The notes: generated from the sequence alone by a model not told the origin. Shown: positions 47,705-55,349, numbered from the stretch's first letter. The stretch is 64,000 nt of DNA from Paraburkholderia youngii (GCF_013366925.1 NZ_JAALDK010000001.1:6570001-6634000); one strand, 5' to 3'. Made by a program: numbers and translations.

Positions 47705-48586
47705 TTGCACCTGATCATGCAGACCCCCTTCTCCCGCACCACCGCCGCGGCCCTGTTCGGGCTGCTCGCGCTCACGGCATGCAGCAGCACGCCGCAACCC
47801 AAGTTCACGCAGGAACTGTTCGAAACCGGCGCAAGCCCGTACGCGCGCAATTTCAATTCGAGTACCGGCGATAGCTGCGAAGCCGCGCGCCGCGCACTGC
47901 TGAGTCAAGGCTATCTGACGACGATGTCGCGCCCCGATACCGTCGACGGCACGAAGAATTTTCAGCCGACCGGCGATTCACACGTGGTCGTCGAATTTCA
48001 CGTCGTCTGCACGCCCGGCGAAGAGGCGGCCAATACCAGCATCGTTTATGTGAACGCGGTACGGAACGGCTTCGCGTTGAAGAAGAGCGATACGTCGGCG
48101 AGCGTCGGGCTCAGCGTGCTCGGTTCGCTGTCGCTGCCGATTCGCTCGAATAGCGACGCGATGGTGAAGATCTCGAGCGAAACGATCCCGTCTGGGAAGT
48201 TCTACGACCGCTTTTTCAGCCTCGTCGATCATTACTTGCAGACCGTCGTGCGTACGCAGCCGGTGACGAGCAGCTCGATCGAAACGCGCACGCTGCCAAT
48301 GCAGGTAGCCACGCCGCTCCAGCTGACGATTCCTGATCCGGTCCCCGAGCCGGTACCGGCGACGACTCCCGCTGCCGTTCAGGCGACGCCTGCAGTGTCG
48401 GTTCAGGCGACGCAGCCATCTGCGGTTCAAGCTGTCCAATCAGCGCCCGCCTCAGTGCAGTTAACCGCGCCCGCACCGGTTCCGTTAACGACGCCGTCGC
48501 CAACCTCTGCGGTCCAACCAACCGACCCGATTGGCCAGGCCGCTGCGATCGAACCCGCGAGCGGCACGGCGTCTCTGGTGCCGTGA
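47705..48586 (+). CDS. DUF2242 family lipoprotein
   Basis: 293 residues with a TTG start at 47705, chosen because GAGG lies six bases upstream; the ATG at 47717 would place it too far away. The signal region FGLLALTACSS is a lipobox, so the mature protein should be lipid-anchored. The globular part, about 30-200, contains SCEAARRALLSQGYLTT, VVVEFHVVCTPG and FYDRFFSLVDHYL, matching DUF2242. The C-terminal 90 residues are a Pro/Ala/Thr/Val/Gln-rich repeat-like tail (units such as TPAVSVQATQPSAVQ) that is likely disordered and may span the periplasm. Function unknown. Confidence 0.8.
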   Translation: MHLIMQTPFSRTTAAALFGLLALTACSSTPQPKFTQELFETGASPYARNFNSSTGDSCEAARRALLSQGYLTTMSRPDTVDGTKNFQPTGDSHVVVEFHVVCTPGEEAANTSIVYVNAVRNGFALKKSDTSASVGLSVLGSLSLPIRSNSDAMVKISSETIPSGKFYDRFFSLVDHYLQTVVRTQPVTSSSIETRTLPMQVATPLQLTIPDPVPEPVPATTPAAVQATPAVSVQATQPSAVQAVQSAPASVQLTAPAPVPLTTPSPTSAVQPTDPIGQAAAIEPASGTASLVP

Positions 48587-48612
48587 CAGCGGCGCAGCGG
48601 CTTTCGCATCGA

Positions 48613-48638
48613 GGCTGATCAAGATCCGATCAGCCTTT
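48613..48638 (+). terminator. Terminator after the DUF2242 gene
   Basis: GGCTGATC pairs with GATCAGCC around a seven-base loop and is followed by TTT, 27 bases after the stop codon. The U-tract is short. Confidence 0.55.
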
Positions 48639-49159
48639 GATTCAGGCGCGCAGCCAGATTCACCTTATGGTGTTTACTTGATACGTATACATACGTAGTA
48701 GTAGTTAACAAGGGTTAACCGATTCTGTGGATAAGTCGCAAATGTCCCGCCGCTTCAACATCATGCGAAATCGATAACCCTGCGGAACACGTCGGTAGAA
48801 AAACTACATAACTGGGATAAGTTCGAACACGCGTTAACCGACCCCCACCTTTATCAAGATTTCGCGCACAGGCTGTTCGTCGTGCTATCCCGAAGTTATT
48901 CAGAGGTCGCTGTGGATAACCATCGCCTCTGAAATACGTTTGCCGTTGCCCGCACGTGCGCTTCGCGCGATGCGAAGCGCACGCCAACGCACAGAGTTTC
49001 GGCCACCGAACGCGCACATTGATGACGCGGTACGAAGATTGCGCGCCTTCTTATTGCAAGCGCAACTGTTGCTATTTCGTCAAAAACCATTTGCCCAGCG
49101 AACAATCCGGCATAGAGTTAAAGTGCTTTGTGAGGTTTCTGGTGCAGTGCGGGGGATGT
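48639..49159. other. Gene-free AT-rich stretch
   Basis: About 520 bases hold no convincing gene. Short frames through 48940-49150 have unusual codons and no ribosome-binding site. The left half contains the DnaA-box and repeat cluster given separately; the right half (48960-49150) shows nothing I can name. Confidence 0.5.
48681..48919. promoter_or_regulatory. Cluster of DnaA boxes and helically phased repeats
   Basis: Two perfect consensus DnaA boxes (TGTGGATAA, the complement of TTATCCACA) lie at 48726-48734 and 48911-48919 in the same orientation, 185 bases apart. Two-mismatch versions occur at 48851-48859 (TTATCAAGA) and 48896-48904 (TTATTCAGA). Just left of the first box, ATACGTA occurs at 48681 and 48691 and GTTAAC at 48704 and 48714, each pair exactly ten bases apart; a third GTTAAC is at 48833. 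No replication gene is adjacent, so a regulatory or DnaA-binding locus is more likely than an origin. The role is unproven. Confidence 0.5.
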
Positions 49160-49372
49160 ATGAAACGCAGATCAGCAGGACAGCTAGTCCGTCTTCTGTC
49201 GGACCTTCGACATGCGGCCCATTGCAGATCGTTGCGGGCGGCCGCAACCAATCGGATGATGGCGCTGGCAGCCGCCGAGGCTGCCGAGAACGGCGACACC
49301 GCTCGCGACGACGACGGTCCCGAGTCCACGCGCAATGCGCAGCGCGACAAGCTGTTCCGGAGCAGATCATGA
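49160..49372 (+). CDS. Small hypothetical protein, coupled to next gene
   Basis: 70 residues (MKRRSAGQLVRLLSDLRHAA at the start, QRDKLFRSRS at the end): Arg/Ala-rich, probably helical, no known motif. The ATG follows GGGGGATGT, and the stop overlaps the next start by four bases (ATGA), the main argument that it is real. An overlapping ATG at 49156 in another frame is less likely. The product's basic nature could suit nucleic-acid or membrane contact, but I do not recognise it. Confidence 0.45.
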   Translation: MKRRSAGQLVRLLSDLRHAAHCRSLRAAATNRMMALAAAEAAENGDTARDDDGPESTRNAQRDKLFRSRS

Positions 49373-49620
49373 GAACCGCGAGCGAACAGTCGTTGCGGTT
49401 TCTGGTCGACAAGTGGCTTTCGCCATCGCCGGCGGAGCCGGTTCACGTGACGGAGTTCAGCCGCACGCGCACCGGCGGGCGGCGTTATGTGCGGGTGGAA
49501 ACTTCGTCGGAAGAGGGCGCGCGCGGTTTGTTCTTCTTTCGGCACGACGACGGCTGCTGGTGTGTGTTTCCGCCGACCGCCGATACGCCGAGCCTTTTCG
49601 CTCATCCGCGCGCGGCATAG
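49369..49620 (+). CDS. Small hypothetical protein
   Basis: 83 residues. The sequence (SLRFLVDKWLSPSPAEPVHV, then RTRTGGRRYVRVETSSEEGA and GLFFFRHDDGCWCVFPPTAD) looks like a compact beta-rich domain. The start has GGAG eight bases upstream and lies in an ATGA overlap with the preceding small gene. No family is recognised with confidence. The pair follows the unusual DnaA-box region and precedes a convergent exporter gene. Confidence 0.6.
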   Translation: MRTASEQSLRFLVDKWLSPSPAEPVHVTEFSRTRTGGRRYVRVETSSEEGARGLFFFRHDDGCWCVFPPTADTPSLFAHPRAA

Positions 49621-49698
49621 TTGGGCGAATGGGCAAGACGCCTGCCGGTGCGCGTCGCGCACCGAGCGTCGGCGTCGAATCGTTTTAACCGCTGTCAG

Positions 49699-50628
49699 TC
49701 ACAACCCCTGCGGAGCATGCTGCCGGGCGCGTTTCCAGCCCGGCAGTACCTGACACACGAACAATCCCGCGAGCATCAGCGCACAGCCGAACAATGCGCG
49801 AGCCGTCAGCGTCTCACCGAGCACGAGCCATCCCGCGAACGCCGCGAACACGCCTTCCATGCTGAAAATCACCGCCGCGTGCGAAGGCGCCGCATAGCGC
49901 TGCGCGACCACCTGGATCGTATACGCGACACCCACCGATAATGCACCGCCGTACGCGATCGTCGGCGCGGCTCGCACAATGACCGCGGCGCTAACGGGCT
50001 CGACGACGAGGCCAATCGACAGACACACGAGCCCACAGGTCACGAACTGCACGAGCGCGAGCATCAGCGTGTCGTGGCGCGCCGCGAAGCGGCCGACCAG
50101 CATCATCTGCGCGGAAATCACCAGCGCCCCGGCGAGCTGATACCAGTCGCCATACAGCATCGAGAAGTGCTCGTCGACGCTCAGGAAGTACATGCCAACG
50201 GCCGCGAGCAGCGCGCCAAGCCATGTACCGAGGCCGGTCCGGTGGCGAAACAGCACGCCGAGCAGCGGCACGATCACCACATACAGCGAACTGATGAAGC
50301 CCGCGTTCGCGATCTTCGTGTACTGCAGGCCGATCTGCTGCAGCGAGATCGACACGGCCAGCACGACACCGAGCAGCCCGCCCGCGCCAAGCAGTTCGCG
50401 GGCGCCGCCAGGCGCGCGCTTCGTCAGTTCGGCGAGCGCCGGGCGACGCACGCAGACGATCATCGTCAGCACGACGAGCGCGCCGAGCAAAAAGCGCAAG
50501 CCGGTGAACAGGAACGGGCCGATCGTATCGAGGCTCAGTCGCTGCGCGACGAACGCGGAGCCCCAGATCATCGCGGCGATCAGCATCAGCACGTTCGCGC
50601 GCAGGTGTTGGCGGGTGTCGGGATTCAA
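49699..50628 (-). CDS. EamA/DMT-family transporter
   Basis: 309 residues with ten hydrophobic helices in two EamA repeats: NVLMLIAAMIWGSAFVAQRL starts the first, and GGALSVGVAYTIQVVAQRYA with FSMEGVFAAFAGWLVLGETL the second. The drug/metabolite superfamily exports amino acids and other small metabolites; the substrate cannot be read from sequence. Length is normal. It is divergent from the IclR regulator with a 235-base gap that has no gene and holds both promoters. Confidence 0.9.
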   Translation of the reverse strand: MNPDTRQHLRANVLMLIAAMIWGSAFVAQRLSLDTIGPFLFTGLRFLLGALVVLTMIVCVRRPALAELTKRAPGGARELLGAGGLLGVVLAVSISLQQIGLQYTKIANAGFISSLYVVIVPLLGVLFRHRTGLGTWLGALLAAVGMYFLSVDEHFSMLYGDWYQLAGALVISAQMMLVGRFAARHDTLMLALVQFVTCGLVCLSIGLVVEPVSAAVIVRAAPTIAYGGALSVGVAYTIQVVAQRYAAPSHAAVIFSMEGVFAAFAGWLVLGETLTARALFGCALMLAGLFVCQVLPGWKRARQHAPQGL

Positions 50629-50863
50629 GGTTTGTTCTGTTTTGTCGTGTGGATCGGGCTGGGAAGCCGCAAGGGCGCGCCACGCGGTGCGCAGCCCGTA
50701 AGGAATCGCTCACATGATACGCGGGCCTCGCGCGCCGGGCAGGCAAAGCCCGCGAGCCGCGCGATAATCGCGCAACGGGCGCGGTCGCCGCCGTGCGGAC
50801 CGGTGTGATCACGCGACTTGCAAACCGGACCGCGATTACTGGCTCCTTCCACGAGCAAACGAA

Positions 50864-51616
50864 ATGGACGACAAGGACTGGATCGCGGGCGCCGCGAAGG
50901 CGCTCGCGATCATCGAAGCATTCGACGAAGAACACGCGCGCATGACGCCGACGATGGTCGCCGCGCGCGCCGGCCTGTCACGGACGGCCGCACGCCGCTA
51001 TCTGCTGACGCTGCGCGAGCTCGGCTACGTCGACACCGACGGCAAGCTGTTCTGGCTAGCACCCCGCGTGCTGCGGCTCGGCCAGTCTTACCTCGATTCG
51101 GCGCGGCTGCCGCGCACGGTGCAGCCGTTCCTGCAGCGGATCACCGCGACCGTGCAGGAAACCGCGCTGGTTGCAATTCTCGACGAACACGACGTCGTCT
51201 ACGTCGCGCGCAACGGCGTGAATCGGGCGATGGCGGTCGGCTTCGTGACCGGCTCGCGCGCGCCGGCGCCGTTGTCGTCGGCGGGGCTTGTGCTGCTCGC
51301 GTTTCAGCCGCCCGACAGCATCGACCCGTGGCTCGCGTCGTATCCGATCAAGGTTTTTACGCCGTACACCTATTCGACGGTCGACCGGCTCAGGGAAGTG
51401 CTCGGCGAAATCCGCCGCAACGGCTACGTGGTCACCGACCAGCAGCTCGAGATCGGGGTGCGCGGCGTCGCGGTGCCGCTGCGCGACCGGCACGGTACGG
51501 TGGTCGCGGCGATCAGCGTCAGCATGCCGATCGGCGAGGAGTCGGCGAACGCCGCGCTGCACCGCGTTTTGCCGGCGCTGCAGGAGACCGCGAGCCTGCT
51601 GCGGAACCTTGTTTGA
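50864..51616 (+). CDS. IclR-family transcriptional regulator
   Basis: 250 residues. The N-terminal winged HTH (ALAIIEAFDEEHARMTPTMV and AARAGLSRTAARRYLLTLRE) is followed by a GAF-like effector domain ending ISVSMPIGEESANAALHRVL. PcaR/PcaU/PobR-type activators of aromatic catabolism share this form, with the LGY and LAPRVLRLG boxes. No aromatic degradation genes lie next to it, so its target may be the divergent EamA gene or distant. Start at 50864 is the Met just before the HTH. Confidence 0.9.
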   Translation: MDDKDWIAGAAKALAIIEAFDEEHARMTPTMVAARAGLSRTAARRYLLTLRELGYVDTDGKLFWLAPRVLRLGQSYLDSARLPRTVQPFLQRITATVQETALVAILDEHDVVYVARNGVNRAMAVGFVTGSRAPAPLSSAGLVLLAFQPPDSIDPWLASYPIKVFTPYTYSTVDRLREVLGEIRRNGYVVTDQQLEIGVRGVAVPLRDRHGTVVAAISVSMPIGEESANAALHRVLPALQETASLLRNLV

Positions 51617-51886
51617 GCGCGGCGAAGCGGTCGGCGAGGCGCGCGGCAGGTGGCTTCACGGGGGAGTTGGTAGTGTCCCTGGTGCAACTTGCAGGTCGAT
51701 GCAAGCACGCTGAAAGCAGGCTGTCTCCCGGAAAATACATATCGAGTTTTGCGCATGACAAACCGCCTACGCTTGGGTAATACTCTCCCGCGGGGAGCAC
51801 AAGGCGCCTCGAAGTCCGGCCCGCTCTACCGTGCAGCTGTTGTATTCATTCACATTGACTAAGTCGTCTGGTTTGGGGATCAACAC
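51617..51886. other. Intergenic region upstream of the small exported protein
   Basis: The 270 bases hold no gene I can support. TTGACT at 51853-51858 resembles a -35 element, but the matching -10 position carries no good hexamer before the start codon at 51887. CTCCC and GGGGAG around 51785-51797 form a short GC hairpin. Confidence 0.3.
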
Positions 51887-52096
51887 ATGAAGAAAGTTAT
51901 CGTCTCGCTCGCAGCCGCTTCGATCGCACTCGTTTCCGTTCAGGCTTTCGCACAGGCATCGGATGCCGCAGCTACGGAAGCAGCAAGCGCACCGAAGAAG
52001 CACCACATCAAGCAACTGAAGACCCACGGCAAGAAGGCACACGTTTCCGCTGCCGCTTCGGCCGCTGGCACGAACGACAAGGGCACGCAGAACTGA
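51887..52096 (+). CDS. Small exported Ala/Lys/His-rich protein
   Basis: 69 residues. A clear signal peptide (MKKVIVSLAAASIALVSVQA, cleavage after AFA) leaves a mature peptide of about 45 residues rich in Ala, Lys and His: PKKHHIKQLKTHGKKAHVSA. There are no Cys. Codon use is different from neighbours, with many GCA/GCT and AAG codons, a pattern of highly expressed genes. Similar small, abundant periplasmic proteins occur in Burkholderia, but the function is not known. The gene is followed by a very strong bidirectional terminator. A basic, His-rich tail could bind metal or anionic surface polymers (inference). Confidence 0.75.
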   Translation: MKKVIVSLAAASIALVSVQAFAQASDAAATEAASAPKKHHIKQLKTHGKKAHVSAAASAAGTNDKGTQN

Positions 52097-52180
52097 GCCG
52101 ACGCCCGCTCGTCGGGCGTGCCATACCGCTGCACCGGGCCGCTTGCCGGTCGATGCAGCCGGTGAAGGCGGATGCGTTGC

Positions 52181-52220
52181 AAGCAAAAAGGCCAGAGCGC
52201 GAGCTCTGGCCTTTTTGCTT
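52181..52220. terminator. Strong bidirectional terminator
   Basis: A perfect 18-bp inverted repeat: AAGCAAAAAGGCCAGAGC and its complement around a GCGA loop. The A/T ends provide U-tracts in both directions, serving the small exported protein gene on the plus strand and the convergent gene on the minus strand. Confidence 0.9.
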
Positions 52221-52247
52221 TTGCGGCGAGTATTGCGCGCGGGAAGA

Positions 52248-52526
52248 TCAGCCCGCGAGCCCGCGCCGGATCACTTCATCGAGCAGCCCGTTCAGGCCGT
52301 CCGGATGCGTGGCGGCGCGCGTTTTCAATTCTTCCACCAGCCCGCTATTGAGCTTGCACGCAAACGGGACGAGGCCTTGCGCCTGATCGAGCTTGCGCTG
52401 TTCGCGCCGGTCGACTTTCGGCTCGGTCGCCGCGTTCTTGCCGCCGCGGTTCGCGGCCGCCTGCTTCATCGCGTTGCCCAGTTTCAGCGCCTTGTTCTTT
52501 TCAAGGTCGGTTTTTTTCATCGCCAT
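52248..52526 (-). CDS. Small basic protein with ribbon-helix-helix-like C-terminus
   Basis: 92 residues from 52526. The first half is Lys-rich and polar (TDLEKNKALKLGNAMKQAAA); the second half, VPFACKLNSGLVEELKTRA followed by THPDGLNGLLDEVIRRGL, has the beta-helix-helix spacing of CopG/Arc-type RHH proteins. GAGG lies eight bases before the ATG at 52526. A DNA-binding role is therefore possible but not proven. No toxin partner is adjacent: the next gene on this strand encodes the Mut7-C protein 53 bases upstream. Confidence 0.65.
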   Translation of the reverse strand: MAMKKTDLEKNKALKLGNAMKQAAANRGGKNAATEPKVDRREQRKLDQAQGLVPFACKLNSGLVEELKTRAATHPDGLNGLLDEVIRRGLAG

Positions 52527-52579
52527 CGGAAAGGCCTCTGCCAAATAGATCAACCCGCATTGTACGCAAGCGCGCGACG

Positions 52580-53338
52580 TCAGCCGACTCGCTCCGGCGC
52601 GCTGACGGAGACGCTGTCCATCAACGCGCGCATCCTCTGCCAATGCGTGCCTTCCCAGAAAACCCGCCCGCATACATCGCAGGTGACGAAGCGGCTATGC
52701 CGCTGCAGCACGCCGTGCGGCACACGCGGGCCGGCTTCCTCGCGCCCGATTCGCCGCAGCGGCGCGTTGCATACCAGGCATAGCCGGAACGGTTGCGCGC
52801 TGCGCGCGAGATCGAGCCGCTCGAACACTTCGCGTAACTGCTCGCGCGGCCGCAGCGCGCGCACATAGCAGCCATGCGTGATGTTGCGGCGTTTGAGCAG
52901 CTCGCGGTCGCGCGTTAGCACGATGCGCTGTTGCGCGGCGGCGAGCGCCTCGATATCGGCGTCGGGAAAGTGGTTGTCGTACAGCGTATCGAAGCCCGCG
53001 AGCCGCAATAGTGGCGCGAGGCCGCCGAGATGCGCGTCGGCGATGAAGCGCATCACGCGCAACGGACGCTCGCGCACACGCAGCAGCGGCTGGATGTCGA
53101 GCGCCTCGAACTTTGGATAGACCGCGACGCGGTCGCCGTCGGCGAGCGGATAATCGAAACCGACCGACTCGCCGTTCACGAGGATCAGCTCGACCTCGGT
53201 ATGCGGCACACCGAGCACTTCGATCATGTGCTTGGTCGTCGCGTCGCGCGCGCAGACGCAGGTGAACGCGCGCCGGCGCAGCGGCCGGGCGATGAAGTCG
53301 TTCAGCTCCTCGTAGAAGCGGAATGTCGCGGTGACCAT
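52580..53338 (-). CDS. Mut7-C RNase-fold protein with N-terminal ubiquitin-like domain
   Basis: 252 residues. The first 85 residues form a ThiS/MoaD-like beta-grasp domain (ATFRFYEELNDFI, LVNGESVGFDYPLADGDRVA). The second part is the Mut7-C PIN-like domain: RFIADAHLGGLAPLLRLAGF, DTLYDN, RIVLTRDRELLKR, with the Asp residues expected for a metal nuclease. A zinc ribbon follows: RLCLVCNAPL and VTCDVCGRVFWEGTHWQRM supply two CxxC pairs. This Ub-Mut7C fusion is known by domain analysis but its substrate is unknown. The start at 53338 is where the beta-grasp domain begins; an upstream in-frame ATG at 53389 is less likely. Confidence 0.88.
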   Translation of the reverse strand: MVTATFRFYEELNDFIARPLRRRAFTCVCARDATTKHMIEVLGVPHTEVELILVNGESVGFDYPLADGDRVAVYPKFEALDIQPLLRVRERPLRVMRFIADAHLGGLAPLLRLAGFDTLYDNHFPDADIEALAAAQQRIVLTRDRELLKRRNITHGCYVRALRPREQLREVFERLDLARSAQPFRLCLVCNAPLRRIGREEAGPRVPHGVLQRHSRFVTCDVCGRVFWEGTHWQRMRALMDSVSVSAPERVG

Positions 53339-53431
53339 GCCCGCAGTATCGCACCGCCGGGGCGGCGTGTTGTCCTGCGCGTGTCGCATGAGTGTGCTTT
53401 ACTTCGGTTTCTTTAGAAGACGGAGCGATAG

Positions 53432-54301
53432 ATGGACATCGGTTTTATCGGTCTCGGCGAGATGGGCGCCGCGATGGTTGCAAACATTCTGAAAGCCGGG
53501 CACCAGGTGCGCGTGTGGAACCGCTCGCCGGAGAAGGCTCAGCCGCTGGCCGCGCTGGGCGCGCAAGTGGTCGCCACGCCGGCTGAAGCGTTTGCGGGCG
53601 ACGCCGTGTTCTCGATGCTCGCCGACGATGCCGCGCTGCGCGAAGTCATCACCGCGTCGCTGCTCGAACATGCGCCGCGCGGGCTGATCCACGCGAACAT
53701 GGCGACGATTTCCGTGGCGCTCGCCGAGGAACTGGCGACCGCGCACGCGTCGCGCGGCGTGCACTATGTGGCCGCGCCGGTGCTCGGGCGGCCCGACGTA
53801 GCGGCCGCGGGCAAGCTGACGATCGTCGCGGGCGGCCCGGCCGAATCGATCGACCGGATCCAGCCGATTTTCGACGTGCTCGGCCAGAAGACCTGGCGCA
53901 TCGGCTCGCTGCCGCAGCAGGCGAACGTGATGAAGCTGGCCGCGAACTTCATGCTCGGCGCGGCGATCGAGTCGCTCGGCGAAGCGGCCGCGCTCGTGAC
54001 GGGCCACGGCGTCGGAATGCAGGACTTCCTCGATGTGATCACGAGCGGCCTGTTCCCGGGGCCGGTGTACTCGGGCTACGGCAAGCTGATCGCCGAGCAG
54101 CGCTTCGAACCGGCGCTGTTCAAGGCGCGTCTGGGACTGAAGGACGTGCGCCTCGCGCTCGCCGCCGCCGATGCGGTGACGACGCCGATGCCGGTCGCAA
54201 GCGTGGTGCGCGACAGCCTGATCGAGGCGATCGCGCACGGCGACGGCGAGAAGGATTTCGCGGTGCTGGGCCAGGTGGCCGCACGGCGCGCCGGCCGTTG
54301 A
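53432..54301 (+). CDS. Beta-hydroxyacid dehydrogenase (3-hydroxyisobutyrate dehydrogenase family)
   Basis: 289 residues. The N-terminal Rossmann motif is DIGFIGLGEMGAAMVANIL, and the catalytic lysine is in NVMKLAANFMLGAAIESLGE. APVLGRPDVAAAGKL corresponds to the substrate-binding G-x-x-G region of the family. Members reduce tartronate semialdehyde, succinic semialdehyde or glyoxylate, or oxidise 3-hydroxyisobutyrate; I cannot choose. The gene is divergent from the Mut7-C gene. The sequence AGACGGAGCGATAG before the ATG supplies GGAG. Confidence 0.9.
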   Translation: MDIGFIGLGEMGAAMVANILKAGHQVRVWNRSPEKAQPLAALGAQVVATPAEAFAGDAVFSMLADDAALREVITASLLEHAPRGLIHANMATISVALAEELATAHASRGVHYVAAPVLGRPDVAAAGKLTIVAGGPAESIDRIQPIFDVLGQKTWRIGSLPQQANVMKLAANFMLGAAIESLGEAAALVTGHGVGMQDFLDVITSGLFPGPVYSGYGKLIAEQRFEPALFKARLGLKDVRLALAAADAVTTPMPVASVVRDSLIEAIAHGDGEKDFAVLGQVAARRAGR

Positions 54302-54409
54302 TCGTGGCCGTCGATCGCCGCACGCGAGCGATCGACCCAATGTGACCGCATGGAGTCACGCTGGGCGGCAAGGCATAATGGCCGCCCGATTTCCCTACAC
54401 CCGACCTCG

Positions 54410-55045
54410 ATGACTCTGCATACCTGGTGGCTGTTCGTCGCCACCGTTTTCGTCGTTTCCGCGATTCCCGGTCCCAACATGCTGCTCGTGATGACGCACG
54501 GCGCCCAGCACGGTCTGCGCCGCGCGAGCGCGACGATGGCCGGCTGTCTGTCGGCGCTGGTGCTGATGCTGGCGGTCTCGGCGGCGGGACTCGGCGTGTT
54601 TCTGGCGGCATGGCCGACCATGTTCAACGCACTGCGCATGATCGGCGCGGCCTACCTCGTGTATCTGGGCATCAAGGCATGGCGCGCGCCGGCCGACGAA
54701 GCCGCCGCGCAAACCGTTGACGACCTGGCGGTCAGGCCCGCGCGCTCGCGCTTCGCGCTGTTTCGCAACGGCTTTCTGGTCGCGAGCAGCAATCCGAAGG
54801 CGATTCTGTTCGCGGCCGCGCTGCTGCCGCAATTCATCGATGCCACCGAACCGAAGTTGCCGCAGTTCGGCGTGCTGCTCGCGACGTTCGCGTTGATCGA
54901 GGTCAGCTGGTATCTGGTGTACGCGGGTTTTGGTACACGCATCGGCGCGAAGCTGAAGAGCCGCAGCGTCGCGCGGATGTTCAACCGGCTGACGGGCGGT
55001 GTATTCGTGGGTTTCGGCGCGATGATGGCGCTGTTGCGGCACTGA
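54410..55045 (+). CDS. LysE/RhtB-family amino-acid exporter
   Basis: 211 residues and about six membrane helices. WWLFVATVFVVSAIPGPNML contains the PGPN signature; GAAYLVYLGIKAWR and NGFLVASSNPKAILFAAALL complete the family pattern. Members export lysine, threonine, homoserine or homoserine lactones. Start at 54410 immediately precedes the first helix; the longer open frame from 54350 is unsupported. It follows the dehydrogenase by 108 bases on the same strand. Confidence 0.9.
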   Translation: MTLHTWWLFVATVFVVSAIPGPNMLLVMTHGAQHGLRRASATMAGCLSALVLMLAVSAAGLGVFLAAWPTMFNALRMIGAAYLVYLGIKAWRAPADEAAAQTVDDLAVRPARSRFALFRNGFLVASSNPKAILFAAALLPQFIDATEPKLPQFGVLLATFALIEVSWYLVYAGFGTRIGAKLKSRSVARMFNRLTGGVFVGFGAMMALLRH

Positions 55046-55138
55046 GCACCGCGCCTGCTCGCAGACAAGGGGAAACTGAAGCGTATTTGTGTGACCGTTG
55101 TATGTTTGCAACATCGAGGGTCAACCCTAATTTGCATG

Positions 55139-55167
55139 TTGCAACGCACCAAGCGGTTTGCTATAGT
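55139..55167 (+). promoter_or_regulatory. Sigma70-type promoter of a candidate small RNA
   Basis: TTGCAA (55139-55144) and TATAGT (55162-55167) are separated by 17 bases. No translated frame follows, but a complete terminator does, about 40 bases on. Confidence 0.65.
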
Positions 55168-55173
55168 ACGTCT

Positions 55174-55234
55174 TGTCTCCTCCATGTCTCCTCTGATATG
55201 GATTCAGCCCGCCAACCTAGGCGGGCTTTTTTTT
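55174..55234 (+). ncRNA. Candidate small RNA with CU-rich repeat
   Basis: A promoter with good -35 and -10 elements and a strong terminator (8-bp stem, eight T) enclose about 60 bases without a credible gene. The presumed 5' half contains TGTCTCCTC twice in tandem (55174-55182 and 55185-55193), including CTCCTCC, which is complementary to Shine-Dalgarno sequences. Such exposed C/U-rich motifs are known in several proteobacterial sRNAs that block ribosome-binding sites (for example CcsR/CuckooRNA types), but I do not claim this belongs to one of them. The size fits a single-stem sRNA. The alternative is a short leader with no downstream gene. Confidence 0.55.
55206..55234 (+). terminator. Rho-independent terminator
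   Basis: AGCCCGCC, the loop AACCTA and GGCGGGCT form a perfect 8-bp stem followed by eight T (55227-55234). It closes the candidate small RNA and would also stop readthrough from the LysE gene. Confidence 0.88.
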
Positions 55235-55292
55235 GCCCGGAATTCGCCGCGTGTGCGCAAAGCGCCACCGCCGCGACCGCGGTAAATCAAGC

Positions 55293-55349
55293 TCAGAACT
55301 TATACGACGCGGCCACGAAGGAAGTGACCAGGTTCGCGGTATTAAAACG
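55293..55349 (-). pseudogene. Remnant of an outer-membrane beta-barrel C-terminus
   Basis: On the minus strand a short frame reads RFNTANLVTSFVAASYKF and stops at 55293-55295. Alternating hydrophobic residues and a terminal aromatic Phe are the signature of the last strand of outer-membrane beta-barrel proteins. The upstream part of such a gene is missing: the sequence runs directly into the argC terminator hairpin. It appears to be a leftover after a deletion or rearrangement, about 18 codons long; chance is possible. Confidence 0.4.

Noticed and set aside
48681..48919. Chromosomal or plasmid replication origin
   Set aside because: Two consensus DnaA boxes are present, but no dnaA, dnaN, rnpA, parAB or rep gene is adjacent; kept only as a DnaA-binding candidate.
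52143..52868. 241-residue plus-strand frame across the convergent region
   Set aside because: It covers the bidirectional terminator and two minus-strand genes in antisense; composition is not protein-like.
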